Assembly: GCF_019038435.1 (NCBI RefSeq)
Contig: NZ_JAGPOX010000023.1
Location: forward strand, 19,813 to 83,812
DNA: 64,000 nt
Source of the DNA: Nocardia alni
Lineage (GTDB): Bacteria; Actinomycetota; Actinomycetes; Mycobacteriales; Mycobacteriaceae
Reading direction: 5' to 3'
Each line of letters starts with the position of its first letter. Within the stretch, counting starts at the first letter, position 1. This document shows positions 1 through 10,600 of this stretch, piece by piece. A program made the position numbers and the translations under genes. The notes beneath the pieces were generated by a model. It saw only the letters and a program-made list of their open reading frames with translations. It did not search any database and was not told the DNA's origin.

Positions 1-1
1 C

Positions 2-1678
<1,677 letters not shown>

Positions 1679-1725
1679 GCATTTCGGCCCAAAACGTGCC
1701 GGAACGACGTCGTAGTGGCCGCGGT

Positions 1726-2925
1726 TCAGGCGACCAGTGCGGCGGCGGCCCGGGCGATGGCGAGTTCCTCGTTGGTGGGTACCACCAGGACGGGAATCTG
1801 CGCACCGCGAGGTGAAATAAGGCGTGCCGCACGGTCTTTGGCGGTGTTGCGATCTGGATCCACGGTGATGCCGAATCCGGACAGGTCCGCGAGCGCGTCG
1901 GCGCGCACCTGGGGACTGTTCTCGCCCACCCCGGCGGTGAAGGTGATCGCGTCGACTCGGCCCAATTCCACCAGGTAGGCACCGATATAATGGCGCAAGC
2001 GGTGGATGTAGACGTCGTAGGCCAGGCGCGCAGCGGTGTCACCCGAGTCGATCAGGCCCTGCAACTCCCGGAAATCGTTCACCCCGGACAGGCCCTTGAT
2101 ACCGGAATTCCGGTTCAGCAGATCGTCTATGGCGTCGATGCCCAGTCCAGCGGTGCGCATCAGGTGGGGGATGATGCCGGGATCGATATCGCCCGAACGG
2201 GTGCCCATCACCAGCCCCTCCAGCGGCGTGAGTCCCATGCTTGTGTCCACCGCCCGGCCGGCGCGGATCGCCGACGCCGAGGCGCCGTTACCCAGGTGCA
2301 GCACAATCTGATTCAGTTCCTCCGGCTTCCGGCCGAGCACGTCGGCGACCCGTCCGGAGACGTACTCGTGCGAAGTACCGTGAAACCCGTAGCGCCGTAT
2401 CCCATGTGCGGCAGCGACTTTCGCATCGATCGCATAGGTCTTCGCGGCATCGGGCAGGCCGTGGAAGAAAGCGGTGTCGAATACCGCGACCTGCGGGACG
2501 CCGGGCAGCAGGGCGCGCGCGGACTCGATCCCTACGACGTTCGCCGGATTGTGCAGCGGCGCCAAGGCGGACAGTTCGTCGATCGACCGCACCACCGCGT
2601 CGGTGATCAGCGTCGGTGCGTAGAACACCTCGCCGCCGTGCACCACCCGATGACCGACGGCCCGCAGGCCCTCGGCGGTCAGATCGTGCCCGCTGCGAGC
2701 GAACAGGTCGAACACCACCCGCAGTCCGGCGGCGTGATCCTTGATCGCGCCGTGGTGCTCCAGAGTGTGACCGTCGCTGTCGTGTTCGACCGAGGGCGTG
2801 CCGGGCGCGACCGGTTCGCCGATCCGCGAGACCTGCCCGGAGGCCGCGACCGCCCCCGTATCCGGGTCCAGCAGTTGGTATTTGATCGACGACGATCCGG
2901 AGTTGATCACCAGGACCCGCATCAT
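1726..2925 (-). CDS. ackA: Acetate kinase
   Basis: Cytosolic enzyme interconverting acetyl phosphate + ADP and acetate + ATP, the second half of the Pta-AckA pathway. The 399-aa protein has the usual family length. The N-terminus carries the ASKHA phosphate-1 motif ([16 protein letters not shown], residues 4-19), and [10 protein letters not shown] and HLGNGAS mark the acetate/nucleotide site. The ATG is followed by this conserved start, so the start is firm. It lies 27 bases downstream of pta on the same strand, almost certainly one operon, and converges on pknG. Nothing suggests inactivation. Confidence 0.97.
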   Translation of the reverse strand: MMRVLVINSGSSSIKYQLLDPDTGAVAASGQVSRIGEPVAPGTPSVEHDSDGHTLEHHGAIKDHAAGLRVVFDLFARSGHDLTAEGLRAVGHRVVHGGEVFYAPTLITDAVVRSIDELSALAPLHNPANVVGIESARALLPGVPQVAVFDTAFFHGLPDAAKTYAIDAKVAAAHGIRRYGFHGTSHEYVSGRVADVLGRKPEELNQIVLHLGNGASASAIRAGRAVDTSMGLTPLEGLVMGTRSGDIDPGIIPHLMRTAGLGIDAIDDLLNRNSGIKGLSGVNDFRELQGLIDSGDTAARLAYDVYIHRLRHYIGAYLVELGRVDAITFTAGVGENSPQVRADALADLSGFGITVDPDRNTAKDRAARLISPRGAQIPVLVVPTNEELAIARAAAALVA

Positions 2926-2952
2926 GCCTCCCGTTCGTGTCCGCTGCGCTCG

Positions 2953-5034
2953 TTATGCCTGTGCCGAGATCGCCTGTGCCTGAATGGCGGTGATCGCTAC
3001 CGTATTCACGATGTCGGCGACGAGCGCGCCACGCGACAGATCGTTCACCGGCTTGCGCAACCCCTGCAGCACCGGACCGATCGCCACCGCGCCCGCGCTG
3101 CGCTGCACGGCCTTGTACGTATTGTTGCCGGTGTTGAGGTCGGGGAAGATGAAAACCGTCGCGCGCCCCGCCACCTGGGAGTTCGGCAGCTTGGCGCTCG
3201 CGACCGTCGGCTCGATGGCCGCGTCGTACTGGATCGGCCCGTCAACCGGCAGGCTCGGCTCGCGCTCGGCCACGAGCTTGGTCGCGGTGCGGACCTTGTC
3301 GACATCGACACCGGTGCCGGACTCCCCCGTCGAATACGACAGCATCGCCACCCGCGGTTCGATGCCGAATTGTTCGGCGGTGCGCGCGGAGGAGATCGCG
3401 ATGTCGGCGAGCTGTTCGGCGGTCGGGTCGGGTACCACCGCGCAGTCGCCGTAGGCCAGCACGCGATCGGCCAGGCACATGAGGAATACGCTCGACACCG
3501 TCGACACTCCCGGCTCGGTCTTGATGATCTCGAACGACGGGCGGATGGTGTGCGCGGTGGTGTGCGCCGCACCGGACACCATGCCGTCCGCGATGCCCCG
3601 GTACACCATCATCGTGCCGAAATACGAGATGTCGCTCATGTATTCGCGCGCTCGATCCACCGTCATACCCTTGTGCGCCCGAAGTTTGGTGTACTCCTGC
3701 GCGAATCCGTCACGCAGATCGGAGGTCCGGGGATCCAGCACCTGCGCGTCGGTGATGTCGACCCCGAGTTCGGCCGCGCGGCCGCGCACCGCGGCCTCGT
3801 CGCCGAGGATGGTCAGATCCGCGATCTTGCGCTGTAGTACCCGCCCCGCGGCGCGCAGGATGCGGTCGTCGTCGCCCTCGGGCAGCACGATCCGCCGCCG
3901 GGCCCCGCGCGCCCGATCGATCAGCTGATATTCGAACATCTGCGGCGTCACCACCGACGGAATGGGAACCTCGATGCGCGCCAGAAGTTCTCGCGCGTCC
4001 ACCCGCTGTTCCATCAGGGCCAGGGCGGTGTCGACCTTGCGGATGCTGGACAGCGACACCCGGCCCCGGGTGTGCGCCGCGCCGGCGGTGTCGAAGGTGC
4101 CCAGTTCGGTGGACAGGATCGGCAGCCGCGGCTTCAGCCCCTCGATCAACCGCTCGACCGCCGGATGCGGTCGCATGCCGCCGTTCATGATGATGCCCGC
4201 GAGCGACGGAAAACCCTCCGCCTCATGGGCATTCACCAATGCCAGCAGCGCGTCGGAACGGTCGCCCGGGACGATCACCGCGACGCCGTCGGACAGGCGC
4301 TCCAGGATGTGCTCCGCGGTCATGCCGCCGACCATCACGTTCAGCGCCTCGCGCTGCATCAATTCCGGGTCGCCGGAATAGATCTCGCCGTCGATCGCCT
4401 CGCACAGCTCGGACATGGTGGGCGCGTTGAGCAGTGGCACCTCCGGCAGCGCCCAGGACGGCACGTCGACCACCGTCAGCGCGTCGGCGACCGCGCCCAG
4501 CGCGTCGGGATCGCAGCGGTTGGCGATGATCGCGACCAGTTGCGCATGCTCGAGCGACAGCTCACTCGCGCACAGCTCGGCCACCTCGGCGACCTGCGCG
4601 GGCGTGCGCTCGGCCCCACGCAGGACCAGCACCACCGGCGCGCCCAAGTTGGCCGCGATCCGGGCGTTGTACCGCAGTTCGCTGGGGCTGGCGACGTCGG
4701 TGTAGTCGCTGCCGACCACGACCACCGCATCGCACTGCTTGGCCATCTCGTGAAAACGCAGGACGATATCGCTGATCGCCGCGTCCGGATCGGCGTGCAC
4801 CTGCTCGTAGCCGACCCCGACCGCCTGGTCGTAGTCCACGTCGGCGGTGCTGTGCTCGAGCAGCAACTCCAGGATGTAGTCGCGCTGCGCGGTCGAGCGG
4901 CTGATCGGCCGGAACACACCCACCCGAGCGGTGCTCGCGCACAGCATCTGCAGCACCCCGAGCGCCACTGTCGACTTACCGGTGTCCCCCTCGGGCGAGG
5001 CGATGTACACGGTGGATGGTGCTGAGTCGGACAT
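2953..5034 (-). CDS. pta: Phosphate acetyltransferase
   Basis: Transfers acetyl between CoA and phosphate, feeding acetyl phosphate to AckA. This is the long (about 690 aa) form: an N-terminal P-loop BioD-like domain (SPEGDTGKST near residues 12-21), a central DRTGG-type region, and a C-terminal PTA_PTB catalytic domain with RIVLPEGDDDRILRAA. I chose the ATG at 5034 because the frame extending 17 codons further has no family-like sequence and the P-loop then sits where expected; this gives 693 aa. First gene of the pta-ackA operon. The 5' side holds an unusual repeat array instead of an adjacent gene. Confidence 0.96.
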   Translation of the reverse strand: MSDSAPSTVYIASPEGDTGKSTVALGVLQMLCASTARVGVFRPISRSTAQRDYILELLLEHSTADVDYDQAVGVGYEQVHADPDAAISDIVLRFHEMAKQCDAVVVVGSDYTDVASPSELRYNARIAANLGAPVVLVLRGAERTPAQVAEVAELCASELSLEHAQLVAIIANRCDPDALGAVADALTVVDVPSWALPEVPLLNAPTMSELCEAIDGEIYSGDPELMQREALNVMVGGMTAEHILERLSDGVAVIVPGDRSDALLALVNAHEAEGFPSLAGIIMNGGMRPHPAVERLIEGLKPRLPILSTELGTFDTAGAAHTRGRVSLSSIRKVDTALALMEQRVDARELLARIEVPIPSVVTPQMFEYQLIDRARGARRRIVLPEGDDDRILRAAGRVLQRKIADLTILGDEAAVRGRAAELGVDITDAQVLDPRTSDLRDGFAQEYTKLRAHKGMTVDRAREYMSDISYFGTMMVYRGIADGMVSGAAHTTAHTIRPSFEIIKTEPGVSTVSSVFLMCLADRVLAYGDCAVVPDPTAEQLADIAISSARTAEQFGIEPRVAMLSYSTGESGTGVDVDKVRTATKLVAEREPSLPVDGPIQYDAAIEPTVASAKLPNSQVAGRATVFIFPDLNTGNNTYKAVQRSAGAVAIGPVLQGLRKPVNDLSRGALVADIVNTVAITAIQAQAISAQA

Positions 5035-5119
5035 GGTCGTGAGCCTACTGAGCGCCGGTGTCCGATTCACCCCTGGACACCGCAAACTACTGGAAAATCA
5101 CAGTCGACCCACACCCCTG

Positions 5120-5290
5120 GTTCACCGTTGTCCCGGCGAGTTGTTCACCGTGGTCCCAGCGCGCGGTTCACACTCGTCCCGATGTGTTCACATTCATCCC
5201 CACGTGCGGCTTCACACTCATCTGAAGTGCAGTTCACACCAATCCGACGCGCGGCTCACTGTCATCCCGGCGTGCTCGTGGCCGGGATCC
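5120..5290. repeat. Degenerate ~22-bp tandem repeat array ending in a hairpin
   Basis: Seven imperfect copies of a unit beginning GTTCAC (variants CTTCAC, GCTCAC) and usually followed by a TCCC or TCC core start at 5120, 5143, 5166, 5186, 5210, 5232 and 5254, spacings 23, 23, 20, 24, 22 and 22. The last copy runs into an 8-bp perfect inverted repeat, ATCCCGGC (5264-5271) and GCCGGGAT (5281-5288), loop GTGCTCGTG. It occupies most of the 375-base gap between pta and the next gene. No convincing coding frame fits it. Function unknown; a dispersed intergenic repeat or an array of protein-binding sites are both possible. Confidence 0.7.
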
Positions 5291-5409
5291 ACGCGAGGGG
5301 CCGACAACCAACGCTGCGAACGAACCACCGGAATGAACGGCGTCCGGCAAACGTCTTAGGGGGGTACGAACAGCACGAGCGGCCACCCCCGACCGCGGAT
5401 CGGATCGAT

Positions 5410-6213
5410 ATGACCCTGGACATCGGGACCTTCCTCCCCACCTCGACGCCCGATCCGGCGATGCCGATCCTCGGCGATATCCGGGCCGCGGCCCGGCTCG
5501 CCGAGGAGCTCGGACTCGATTCGATCTGGTCCACCGACCACCTGGTCCCCAGCGGACCGATGCTGGACAGCACGGTGACCCTGGCGACGGCCGCCGCGGT
5601 CACCGAACGCATTCGCATCGGCTACGGGGTGCTGCTGCTCGCACTGCGGCCCGCGGCGTGGGCGGCCAAGCAGGTCGCCGGACTGCAATACGTCTCCGGC
5701 GATCGGCTCGTACTAGGCGTCGGCACAGGCAATCCGGTGCACGGTGATATCGGGTGGCGTGCCGCCGAGCGGTCGTATCCGGACCGCGGCCGCCTGACGG
5801 ACGAGGCCCTGCGGGTGCTGCCCGATCTGATCGGCGGCCGTCCGGCGACCCTGCCCGACGGTGGCGTGGTGACGCTCGCACCCGGCGCGACGGTTCCCCC
5901 GATTCTGGTGGCGGGCAATGGAACCCGCGCGATGCGCCGCACCGCGGAGTTCGCCGACGGCTGGGTGGCGATGGGCGTCACACCGGACCAGGCCCGGGAC
6001 TCCGCTCGTGAATTGGCTACGCTGGCAGAGGAATTCGGTCGTCCCGGACCGCTGGTCACGGTTGTCACCGCACCGCCCGGCGAACTCGCCGAGACGGCCG
6101 AACTGCTGCACGCCTACGCCGACGCGGGGGTCGAGCGGGTGATTCTCGCGCCTCGGGACGCGAATTGGCGCGGCGGTTACGAATTCGTCGCCAAGGTGAA
6201 GGCCGCTCTGTAG
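5410..6213 (+). CDS. Luciferase-like (LLM class) F420-dependent oxidoreductase
   Basis: Flavin- or F420-dependent TIM-barrel enzyme of the bacterial luciferase-like family; substrate unknown. The 267-aa protein begins MTLDIGTFLPTSTPDP and shows family signatures: SIWSTDHLV in the N-terminal barrel, GDRLVLGVGTGNP mid-protein, and PILVAGNGTRAMRRTAEFADG (residues split across the nucleotide-binding region). I chose ATG 5410 since upstream codons of the same frame run through the repeat array. It is followed after 9 bases by a deazaflavin-type reductase, and fgd1 lies 0.6 kb beyond, which favours F420 over FMN. Confidence is high for family, low for substrate. Confidence 0.85.
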   Translation: MTLDIGTFLPTSTPDPAMPILGDIRAAARLAEELGLDSIWSTDHLVPSGPMLDSTVTLATAAAVTERIRIGYGVLLLALRPAAWAAKQVAGLQYVSGDRLVLGVGTGNPVHGDIGWRAAERSYPDRGRLTDEALRVLPDLIGGRPATLPDGGVVTLAPGATVPPILVAGNGTRAMRRTAEFADGWVAMGVTPDQARDSARELATLAEEFGRPGPLVTVVTAPPGELAETAELLHAYADAGVERVILAPRDANWRGGYEFVAKVKAAL

Positions 6214-6222
6214 GTTGCCCCT

Positions 6223-6732
6223 ATGGCAACGCAATTCCCCGATCGGCAGTGGGGTTCACGCACGCATCCGATCTCGCGGTTGACCAGCCGGTTCGCCGCC
6301 ACCCGGGTCGGATCGCTCGTCGTGCGCGTGCTGTCCCCGCTGGATCGCAGAGTGCTCGAACGCACCGCGGGCCGGTACACCGCACTCGGCCCGATCGGCG
6401 CGCCGATCATCGCGCTGACCACCACGGGTCGCCTGTCCGGTCAGCCGCGCACGACCCCGCTGCTCTACGTGCACGGCGGTGATGTGCTGTACGTGATCGG
6501 GAGTAATTTCGGGCAGTCCCACCACCCGGCCTGGACCGCCAATCTGCTCGCGGATCCCCAGGCGATCGTCACCATCACGGGCGAGCGAATCCCGGTGCGG
6601 GCCGAGGTCCTCGCCGATCCCGAGAGCAAGGCGCGGATCTTCGGGCGGTTCGTCGAGATCAGCGAGGCGTATGCGGCCTACCGCACTCGCACCACCCGGG
6701 ACCTGCGCATATTCACCCTGACCCGCGACTGA
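6223..6732 (+). CDS. Deazaflavin-dependent (Ddn-type) nitroreductase family protein
   Basis: Small split-beta-barrel protein of the F420-binding Ddn/nitroreductase family (169 aa, normal size). Seen: the core ALGPIGAPIIALTTTGRLSG, then RTTPLLYVHGGDVLYVIGSNFG and HPAWTANLLADPQAIVTI, the typical phosphate/F420-contact and 'NL.A.P' signature of the family. ATG 6223 follows the luciferase-like gene by 9 bases, so the two are probably co-transcribed and may share reduced F420 supplied by Fgd1. Members reduce quinones, nitroimidazoles or other activated double bonds; the natural substrate here cannot be read from sequence. Confidence 0.85.
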   Translation: MATQFPDRQWGSRTHPISRLTSRFAATRVGSLVVRVLSPLDRRVLERTAGRYTALGPIGAPIIALTTTGRLSGQPRTTPLLYVHGGDVLYVIGSNFGQSHHPAWTANLLADPQAIVTITGERIPVRAEVLADPESKARIFGRFVEISEAYAAYRTRTTRDLRIFTLTRD

Positions 6733-6734
6733 CA

Positions 6735-6766
6735 ACGCCCGCCGAATCCGTGGATCCGGCGGGCGT
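6735..6766. terminator. Bidirectional hairpin terminator
   Basis: Inverted repeat of 15 bases, 6735-6749 (ACGCCCGCCGAATCC) with 6752-6766, 14 of 15 pairing, loop of two bases. It lies between convergent genes (Ddn-type gene stop at 6732, fgd1 stop at 6783), as expected for a shared rho-independent-like terminator; there is no strong T-run, which is common in high-GC actinobacteria. Confidence 0.7.
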
Positions 6767-6782
6767 GCGGTGTGGTTGTCCG

Positions 6783-7790
6783 CTACAGCGCGCGCAGCCG
6801 GGGGGCCAGGTCGCGCTGGAACTGGTCCAGGAAGCGGCGCTGGTCGTGGCCGGGGGCGTGGAACACCAGGTGGTTCAGGCCCGCGTCGACGTACTGCTTG
6901 ATCTGCTCGACGGCCTGGTCGGGATCGCTGGCCACGATCCACCGCTTGGCGACCTGCTCGATCGGCAGGGCGTCGGCGGCGGCCTCCATCTCGATCGGGT
7001 CGGTGATGTCGTGCTTCTGCTCGGCGGTCAGCGACAGCGGGGCCCAGAAGCGCGTATTGCTCAGCGCCAGTTCGGGATCGGTGTCATAGGAGATCTTGAT
7101 CTCGATCATCCGGTCGATGTCGTCGACCTTGCGTCCCGCCTTGTCCGCGCCCTCGCGCACCGCGGGCATCAGCTTCTCGGTGTACAGGTCCATACCCTTG
7201 CCCGAGGTGCAGATGAAGCCGTCGCCGGCGCGTCCGGCGTAGCGGGCCACCAGCGGGCCGCCCGCGGCGACGTAGATCGGGATGCCGCCCTTGGGCACGT
7301 CGTAGATCGAGGCGCCCACGGTGTGGTAGTACTCGCCCTCGAAGGTGACCCGGTCGCCGGTCCACAGCGCCCGCATCAGGTCGACCGACTCGCGCAGCCG
7401 CGCGAAACGCTCCTTGAATTCCGGCCATTCGCCCTTGTAACCGGTCGCGATCTCGTTGAGCGCCTCACCGGAGCCCACACCCAGCATGATGCGGTTCGGG
7501 TACAGGCAGCCCATGGTGGCGAAGGCCTGCGCGATCACCGCGGGGTTGTATCGGAAGGTGGGGGTCAGCACCGAGGTGCCCAGCTGGATGCGCTCGGTGC
7601 GCTCGCCGACCGCCGTCATCCAGGCCAGCGAGAACGGGGCGTGTCCGCCCTCGTGCCGCCACGGCTGGAAATGATCGCTCACCGATGCGCTGTCGAGTCC
7701 GTGTTCCTCGGCCGCGACCGCGAGCTCCACGAGCTCCCGTGGACCGAACTGTTCCGCCGACGCCTTGTATCCCAACTTGAGATCAGCCAC
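6783..7790 (-). CDS. fgd1: F420-dependent glucose-6-phosphate dehydrogenase
   Basis: Oxidises glucose-6-phosphate to 6-phosphogluconolactone while reducing coenzyme F420, the main source of F420H2 in mycobacteria and Nocardia. The 335-aa protein matches the family closely: [20 protein letters not shown] start, catalytic His40 in SVSDHFQPW and Glu109 in [10 protein letters not shown] fall at the same numbers as in the M. tuberculosis enzyme (from memory). Start is the ATG at 7790. In M. tuberculosis fgd1 precedes pta; here two F420-type genes sit between. It should supply cofactor to both neighbours. Confidence 0.96.
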   Translation of the reverse strand: MADLKLGYKASAEQFGPRELVELAVAAEEHGLDSASVSDHFQPWRHEGGHAPFSLAWMTAVGERTERIQLGTSVLTPTFRYNPAVIAQAFATMGCLYPNRIMLGVGSGEALNEIATGYKGEWPEFKERFARLRESVDLMRALWTGDRVTFEGEYYHTVGASIYDVPKGGIPIYVAAGGPLVARYAGRAGDGFICTSGKGMDLYTEKLMPAVREGADKAGRKVDDIDRMIEIKISYDTDPELALSNTRFWAPLSLTAEQKHDITDPIEMEAAADALPIEQVAKRWIVASDPDQAVEQIKQYVDAGLNHLVFHAPGHDQRRFLDQFQRDLAPRLRAL

Positions 7791-7980
7791 TGCGCCACTC
7801 CTGTTCGCCGTCTACGGATGTGTTTCCGTCGATCGAGTACAGCACGGGGAATCCGCACCGCATTCCACAGGCCGTACCGTCGACCCTTCCCCGACCATAG
7901 TCAGCGGCTTCGGGGCGTGTGAATGGTCGCAACTTCGGAAGTCGTCCCCAAGGGAAAGATCAATAGCTCACAATTGCCTG

Positions 7981-8778
7981 GTGACCGATGACGAGCCGAT
8001 CCTGTCCTACCTGACCGATATGGACGGGGTGCTGGTGCACGAGGACCACCTGATCCCCGGCGCCGACAAGTTCCTCCAGGAGCTCCAGAACAACGGCATC
8101 CCGTTCCTGGTGCTGACCAACAACTCCATCCGCACCCCGCGCGACCTCCAGGCCCGCCTGCGGCACAGCGGTGTCGAGATCCCCGAGGAGGCGATCTGGA
8201 CCTCCGCCCTGGCGACCGCGACGTTCCTGAACGATCAGCGCCCCGGGGGCACCGCCTACGTGGTCGGCGAGTCGGGCCTCACCACCGCCCTGCACGAGGT
8301 CGGCTACGTCCTGACCGACAGCGAGCCCGACTACGTCGTCCTGGGCGAGACCCGCACCTATTCCTTCGAGGCGATCACCACCGCCATCCGCCTGGTCGAC
8401 CGGGGCGCCCGCTTCATCGCCACCAACCCGGACGCCACCGGCCCCTCCCGCGAGGGCCTGCTGCCCGCCACCGGCTCGGTCGCGGCGCTGATCACCCGCG
8501 CCACCGGCCGCGACCCGTACTACGTCGGCAAACCGAACCCCCTGATGATGCGTTCGGCCCTGCGCCGCATCGACGCGCACTCCCAATCCACGGTCATGAT
8601 CGGCGACCGCATGGACACCGACGTCATCTCCGGCCTGGAAGCGGGCATGCGCACCCTGCTGGTCACCTCCGGCATCTCCACCCGCGACTCGGTGGAGCAA
8701 TACCCTTACCGCCCAACGAAAATCATCAACTCGGTCGCGGACCTGGTAGGCCACACGGACGATCCGTTCGGGCAGTAG
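7981..8778 (+). CDS. HAD-IIA family phosphatase (NagD-like)
   Basis: HAD-superfamily hydrolase of the type IIA (NagD) subfamily, 265 aa, acting on small phosphorylated metabolites. Motif I is DMDGVLVHE (nucleophile Asp13, acid/base Asp15), motif II LVLTNNSIRTP, motif III around YYVGKPNP, and motif IV MIGDRMDTDVISG. I chose GTG 7981 because motif I then sits near the N-terminus; upstream in-frame sequence is not family-like. The Shine-Dalgarno is weak (AGGGAAAG further upstream). Substrate unknown. It converges with metZ across a perfect palindrome. Confidence 0.88.
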   Translation: MTDDEPILSYLTDMDGVLVHEDHLIPGADKFLQELQNNGIPFLVLTNNSIRTPRDLQARLRHSGVEIPEEAIWTSALATATFLNDQRPGGTAYVVGESGLTTALHEVGYVLTDSEPDYVVLGETRTYSFEAITTAIRLVDRGARFIATNPDATGPSREGLLPATGSVAALITRATGRDPYYVGKPNPLMMRSALRRIDAHSQSTVMIGDRMDTDVISGLEAGMRTLLVTSGISTRDSVEQYPYRPTKIINSVADLVGHTDDPFGQ

Positions 8779-8786
8779 CCGGACAA

Positions 8787-8818
8787 ACAATCCCGTCACC
8801 TCGAGGTGACGGGATTGT
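8787..8818. terminator. Perfect 32-bp palindromic terminator
   Basis: The 16-base arms ACAATCCCGTCACCTC and GAGGTGACGGGATTGT are exact reverse complements with no spacer, between the convergent HAD gene (stop at 8778) and metZ (stop at 8832). It would form a very stable stem on either transcript, so a bidirectional terminator is the simple reading. Confidence 0.8.
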
Positions 8819-8831
8819 GCGCTCGGACCGT

Positions 8832-10046
8832 TCAGGCGAGGGCTTGGTCCAGGTCGTTCAGGAGGTCTTGGACGTCTTCCAGGCCGATGGAGATGCGCAG
8901 GACGCCGTCGGTGATGCCTACGGCCGCACGGCCTTCCGGGCCCATTGCGCGGTGGGTGGTGGTGGCGGGGTGGGTGATCAGGGTTTTGGCGTCGCCCAGG
9001 TTGTTGGAGATATCGACGATGCGCAGGCGGTTGAGGACCTCGAAGGCGCGCTTCTTGCCCTCGGACTCGGGGGCCGACAGTTCGAAGGTGACGACCGTGC
9101 CGCCGCCCGCCATCTGCTGACGAGCCAGTTCGTGCTGCGGATGTGACGGCAGGAACGGGTACTTCACCCAGCCCACCGACGGATGCTGTTCCAGGAACTC
9201 GGCGATCTTCAGGGCCGACTGGACCGAGTGACGGACCCGCAGGGGCATGGTCTCCAGGCCCTTGAGCAGGGTCCATGCGTTGAACGGGCTCAGGGCCGGA
9301 CCGGTGTGGCGCATCAGATGCTTCACCGGGCCGTCGATGTAGTCCCGCGGGCCCAGGATCGCGCCGCCCAGGACTCGGCCCTGGCCGTCGATGTGCTTGG
9401 TGCCCGAATAGACGACGACGTCCGCGCCGAGATCCAGGCTGCGCTGGAGCAGCGGGGTGGCGAAGACGTTGTCCAGCACCACCTTTGCACCGGCCGCATG
9501 GGCCAGCTCGGATACCCGGCGCACGTCCACCAATGCCTGCATCGGATTGGAGGGGCTCTCGAAGAACACCGCCTGGGTGGGCTCGGACAGGGCCGCCTCC
9601 CACTGCGCGTTGTCCTCACCGTCGACGAAGACGGTCTCCACGCCCCAGCGCGGCAGGATCTCGTTGCACACCACGAAGCACGAGCCGAACAGGCTGCGCG
9701 CGGCGACCAGGCGATCGCCATTGCCCAGCAGCGCGGCCAGGGCGGTGAACACCGCGGACATACCGCTGGCGGTGGCGAAGCACGCCTCGGCGCCCTCGAT
9801 CAGCCGCATCCGCTCCTCGAACATGGCGACCGTGGGATTGCCGTAGCGCGAGTACACGAAGTGCTCGACGTCGCCGGTGAACGCGGCCTCGGCCGCTTCG
9901 GCGCTCTCGTAGACGAATCCGGAGGTCAGGTACAGCGCCTCGGCGTTCTCTTCGAATCCCGAGCGCCGCAGACCGCCTCGCACGGCCTGGGTGGCCGGGC
10001 CGACGCCCTCGGGCAGCGGCTTGTCGAACGCACCGCCTGCGATCAT
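8832..10046 (-). CDS. metZ: O-succinylhomoserine sulfhydrylase
   Basis: PLP enzyme converting O-succinylhomoserine and sulfide to homocysteine for methionine synthesis. The 404-aa protein is a Cys/Met metabolism PLP-dependent transferase: SRYGNPT substrate loop, DNVFATP, and the PLP lysine Lys217 in YSGTKHIDGQGR. The ATG at 10046 overlaps the stop of the rhodanese gene (ATGA), so the two are translationally coupled. MetZ fits better than cystathionine gamma-synthase because of the strong resemblance to the mycobacterial rhodanese-metZ pair. Both genes lie behind a SAM-IV riboswitch, giving feedback by S-adenosylmethionine. Confidence 0.93.
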   Translation of the reverse strand: MIAGGAFDKPLPEGVGPATQAVRGGLRRSGFEENAEALYLTSGFVYESAEAAEAAFTGDVEHFVYSRYGNPTVAMFEERMRLIEGAEACFATASGMSAVFTALAALLGNGDRLVAARSLFGSCFVVCNEILPRWGVETVFVDGEDNAQWEAALSEPTQAVFFESPSNPMQALVDVRRVSELAHAAGAKVVLDNVFATPLLQRSLDLGADVVVYSGTKHIDGQGRVLGGAILGPRDYIDGPVKHLMRHTGPALSPFNAWTLLKGLETMPLRVRHSVQSALKIAEFLEQHPSVGWVKYPFLPSHPQHELARQQMAGGGTVVTFELSAPESEGKKRAFEVLNRLRIVDISNNLGDAKTLITHPATTTHRAMGPEGRAAVGITDGVLRISIGLEDVQDLLNDLDQALA

Positions 10047-10465
10047 GACTGCCTCCACGGCAGTCCCAGAGCACGCCAGCCGGCGCTCCCGCGATGCCCG
10101 TTCGGGTCGAGCGGCCCTTCGAAGCCCTCGAGCACGTTGTACGAAGGTGCGTATCCGGCGGCCGTAGCGGCGGTCGCCGCGCCGATGGAACGCTGCCCGG
10201 ACCTGCACAGGAAGACCACCGGCGCGGCACTGTCGGCCGCACGGCCCGCGAGCGCCTGCTTCAGCTGGTCCACGAATGCCGGGTTGGCCGAACCGCTACC
10301 GTCGACCCATTCGATCAACGCCGTCGGCCGGTCGATCGACGCGGTCTCGGGTACACCGACGAACCGCCATTCGGCCTCGGTGCGCACATCCACCAGAACC
10401 GCATCGGGATTGTCGCGCAACATATCCCACGCCTGCTGCGGAGTGACGTCTCCTGCATAACTCAC
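10043..10465 (-). CDS. Rhodanese-like domain protein upstream of metZ
   Basis: Single rhodanese domain, 140 aa. Active-site loop CRSGQRS begins at Cys87, and the N-terminal part holds VLVDVRTEAEW typical of the fold. It probably handles persulfide sulfur, perhaps delivering reduced sulfur to MetZ; that role is inferred from the operon. I chose the GTG at 10465 because GAGGAGG lies eight bases upstream; an earlier in-frame codon would read through this site. The first gene of the riboswitch-controlled operon; its stop overlaps the metZ start by four bases. M. tuberculosis Rv0390-Rv0391 has the same arrangement (recalled). Confidence 0.9.
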   Translation of the reverse strand: MSYAGDVTPQQAWDMLRDNPDAVLVDVRTEAEWRFVGVPETASIDRPTALIEWVDGSGSANPAFVDQLKQALAGRAADSAAPVVFLCRSGQRSIGAATAATAAGYAPSYNVLEGFEGPLDPNGHRGSAGWRALGLPWRQS

Positions 10466-10516
10466 GTGCCAAACCTCCTCGCGAATCCACGCTTGCCGCG
10501 CCCGGGCGGGCGCGTG

Positions 10517-10600
10517 CCAGGTCGTCACCCGGAGCACCCCACCGCGGAGGAGGGTTGCCGACCAGCGAGCCGGGGCTTACCACTGATACTCATGACCTGG
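10517..10600 (-). promoter_or_regulatory. SAM-IV riboswitch
   Basis: Read on the minus strand, the aptamer opens with CCAGGTC (10600-10594) and closes with its exact complement GACCTGG (10523-10517), forming P1. Between them lie blocks recalled from the SAM-IV family: GGTCATGAGT, GGTAAGCCCCGGCT, CGGCAACCCTCC, CGCGGTGGGGTGC and CCGGGTGACGACC. It is 51 bases upstream of the rhodanese-metZ start, a sulfur-metabolism context typical for SAM-IV. A GC-rich hairpin follows (about 10497-10514). SAM binding should reduce operon expression. A covariance-model search was not possible here. Confidence 0.88.

Noticed and set aside
1990..3837. Plus-strand open frame (615 codons) across ackA and pta
   Set aside because: It spans the ends of two confirmed minus-strand genes and their spacer, which no real gene would do here.
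5120..5290. CRISPR array
   Set aside because: Units are degenerate and about 22 bases apart with no room for spacers; no cas gene is nearby.
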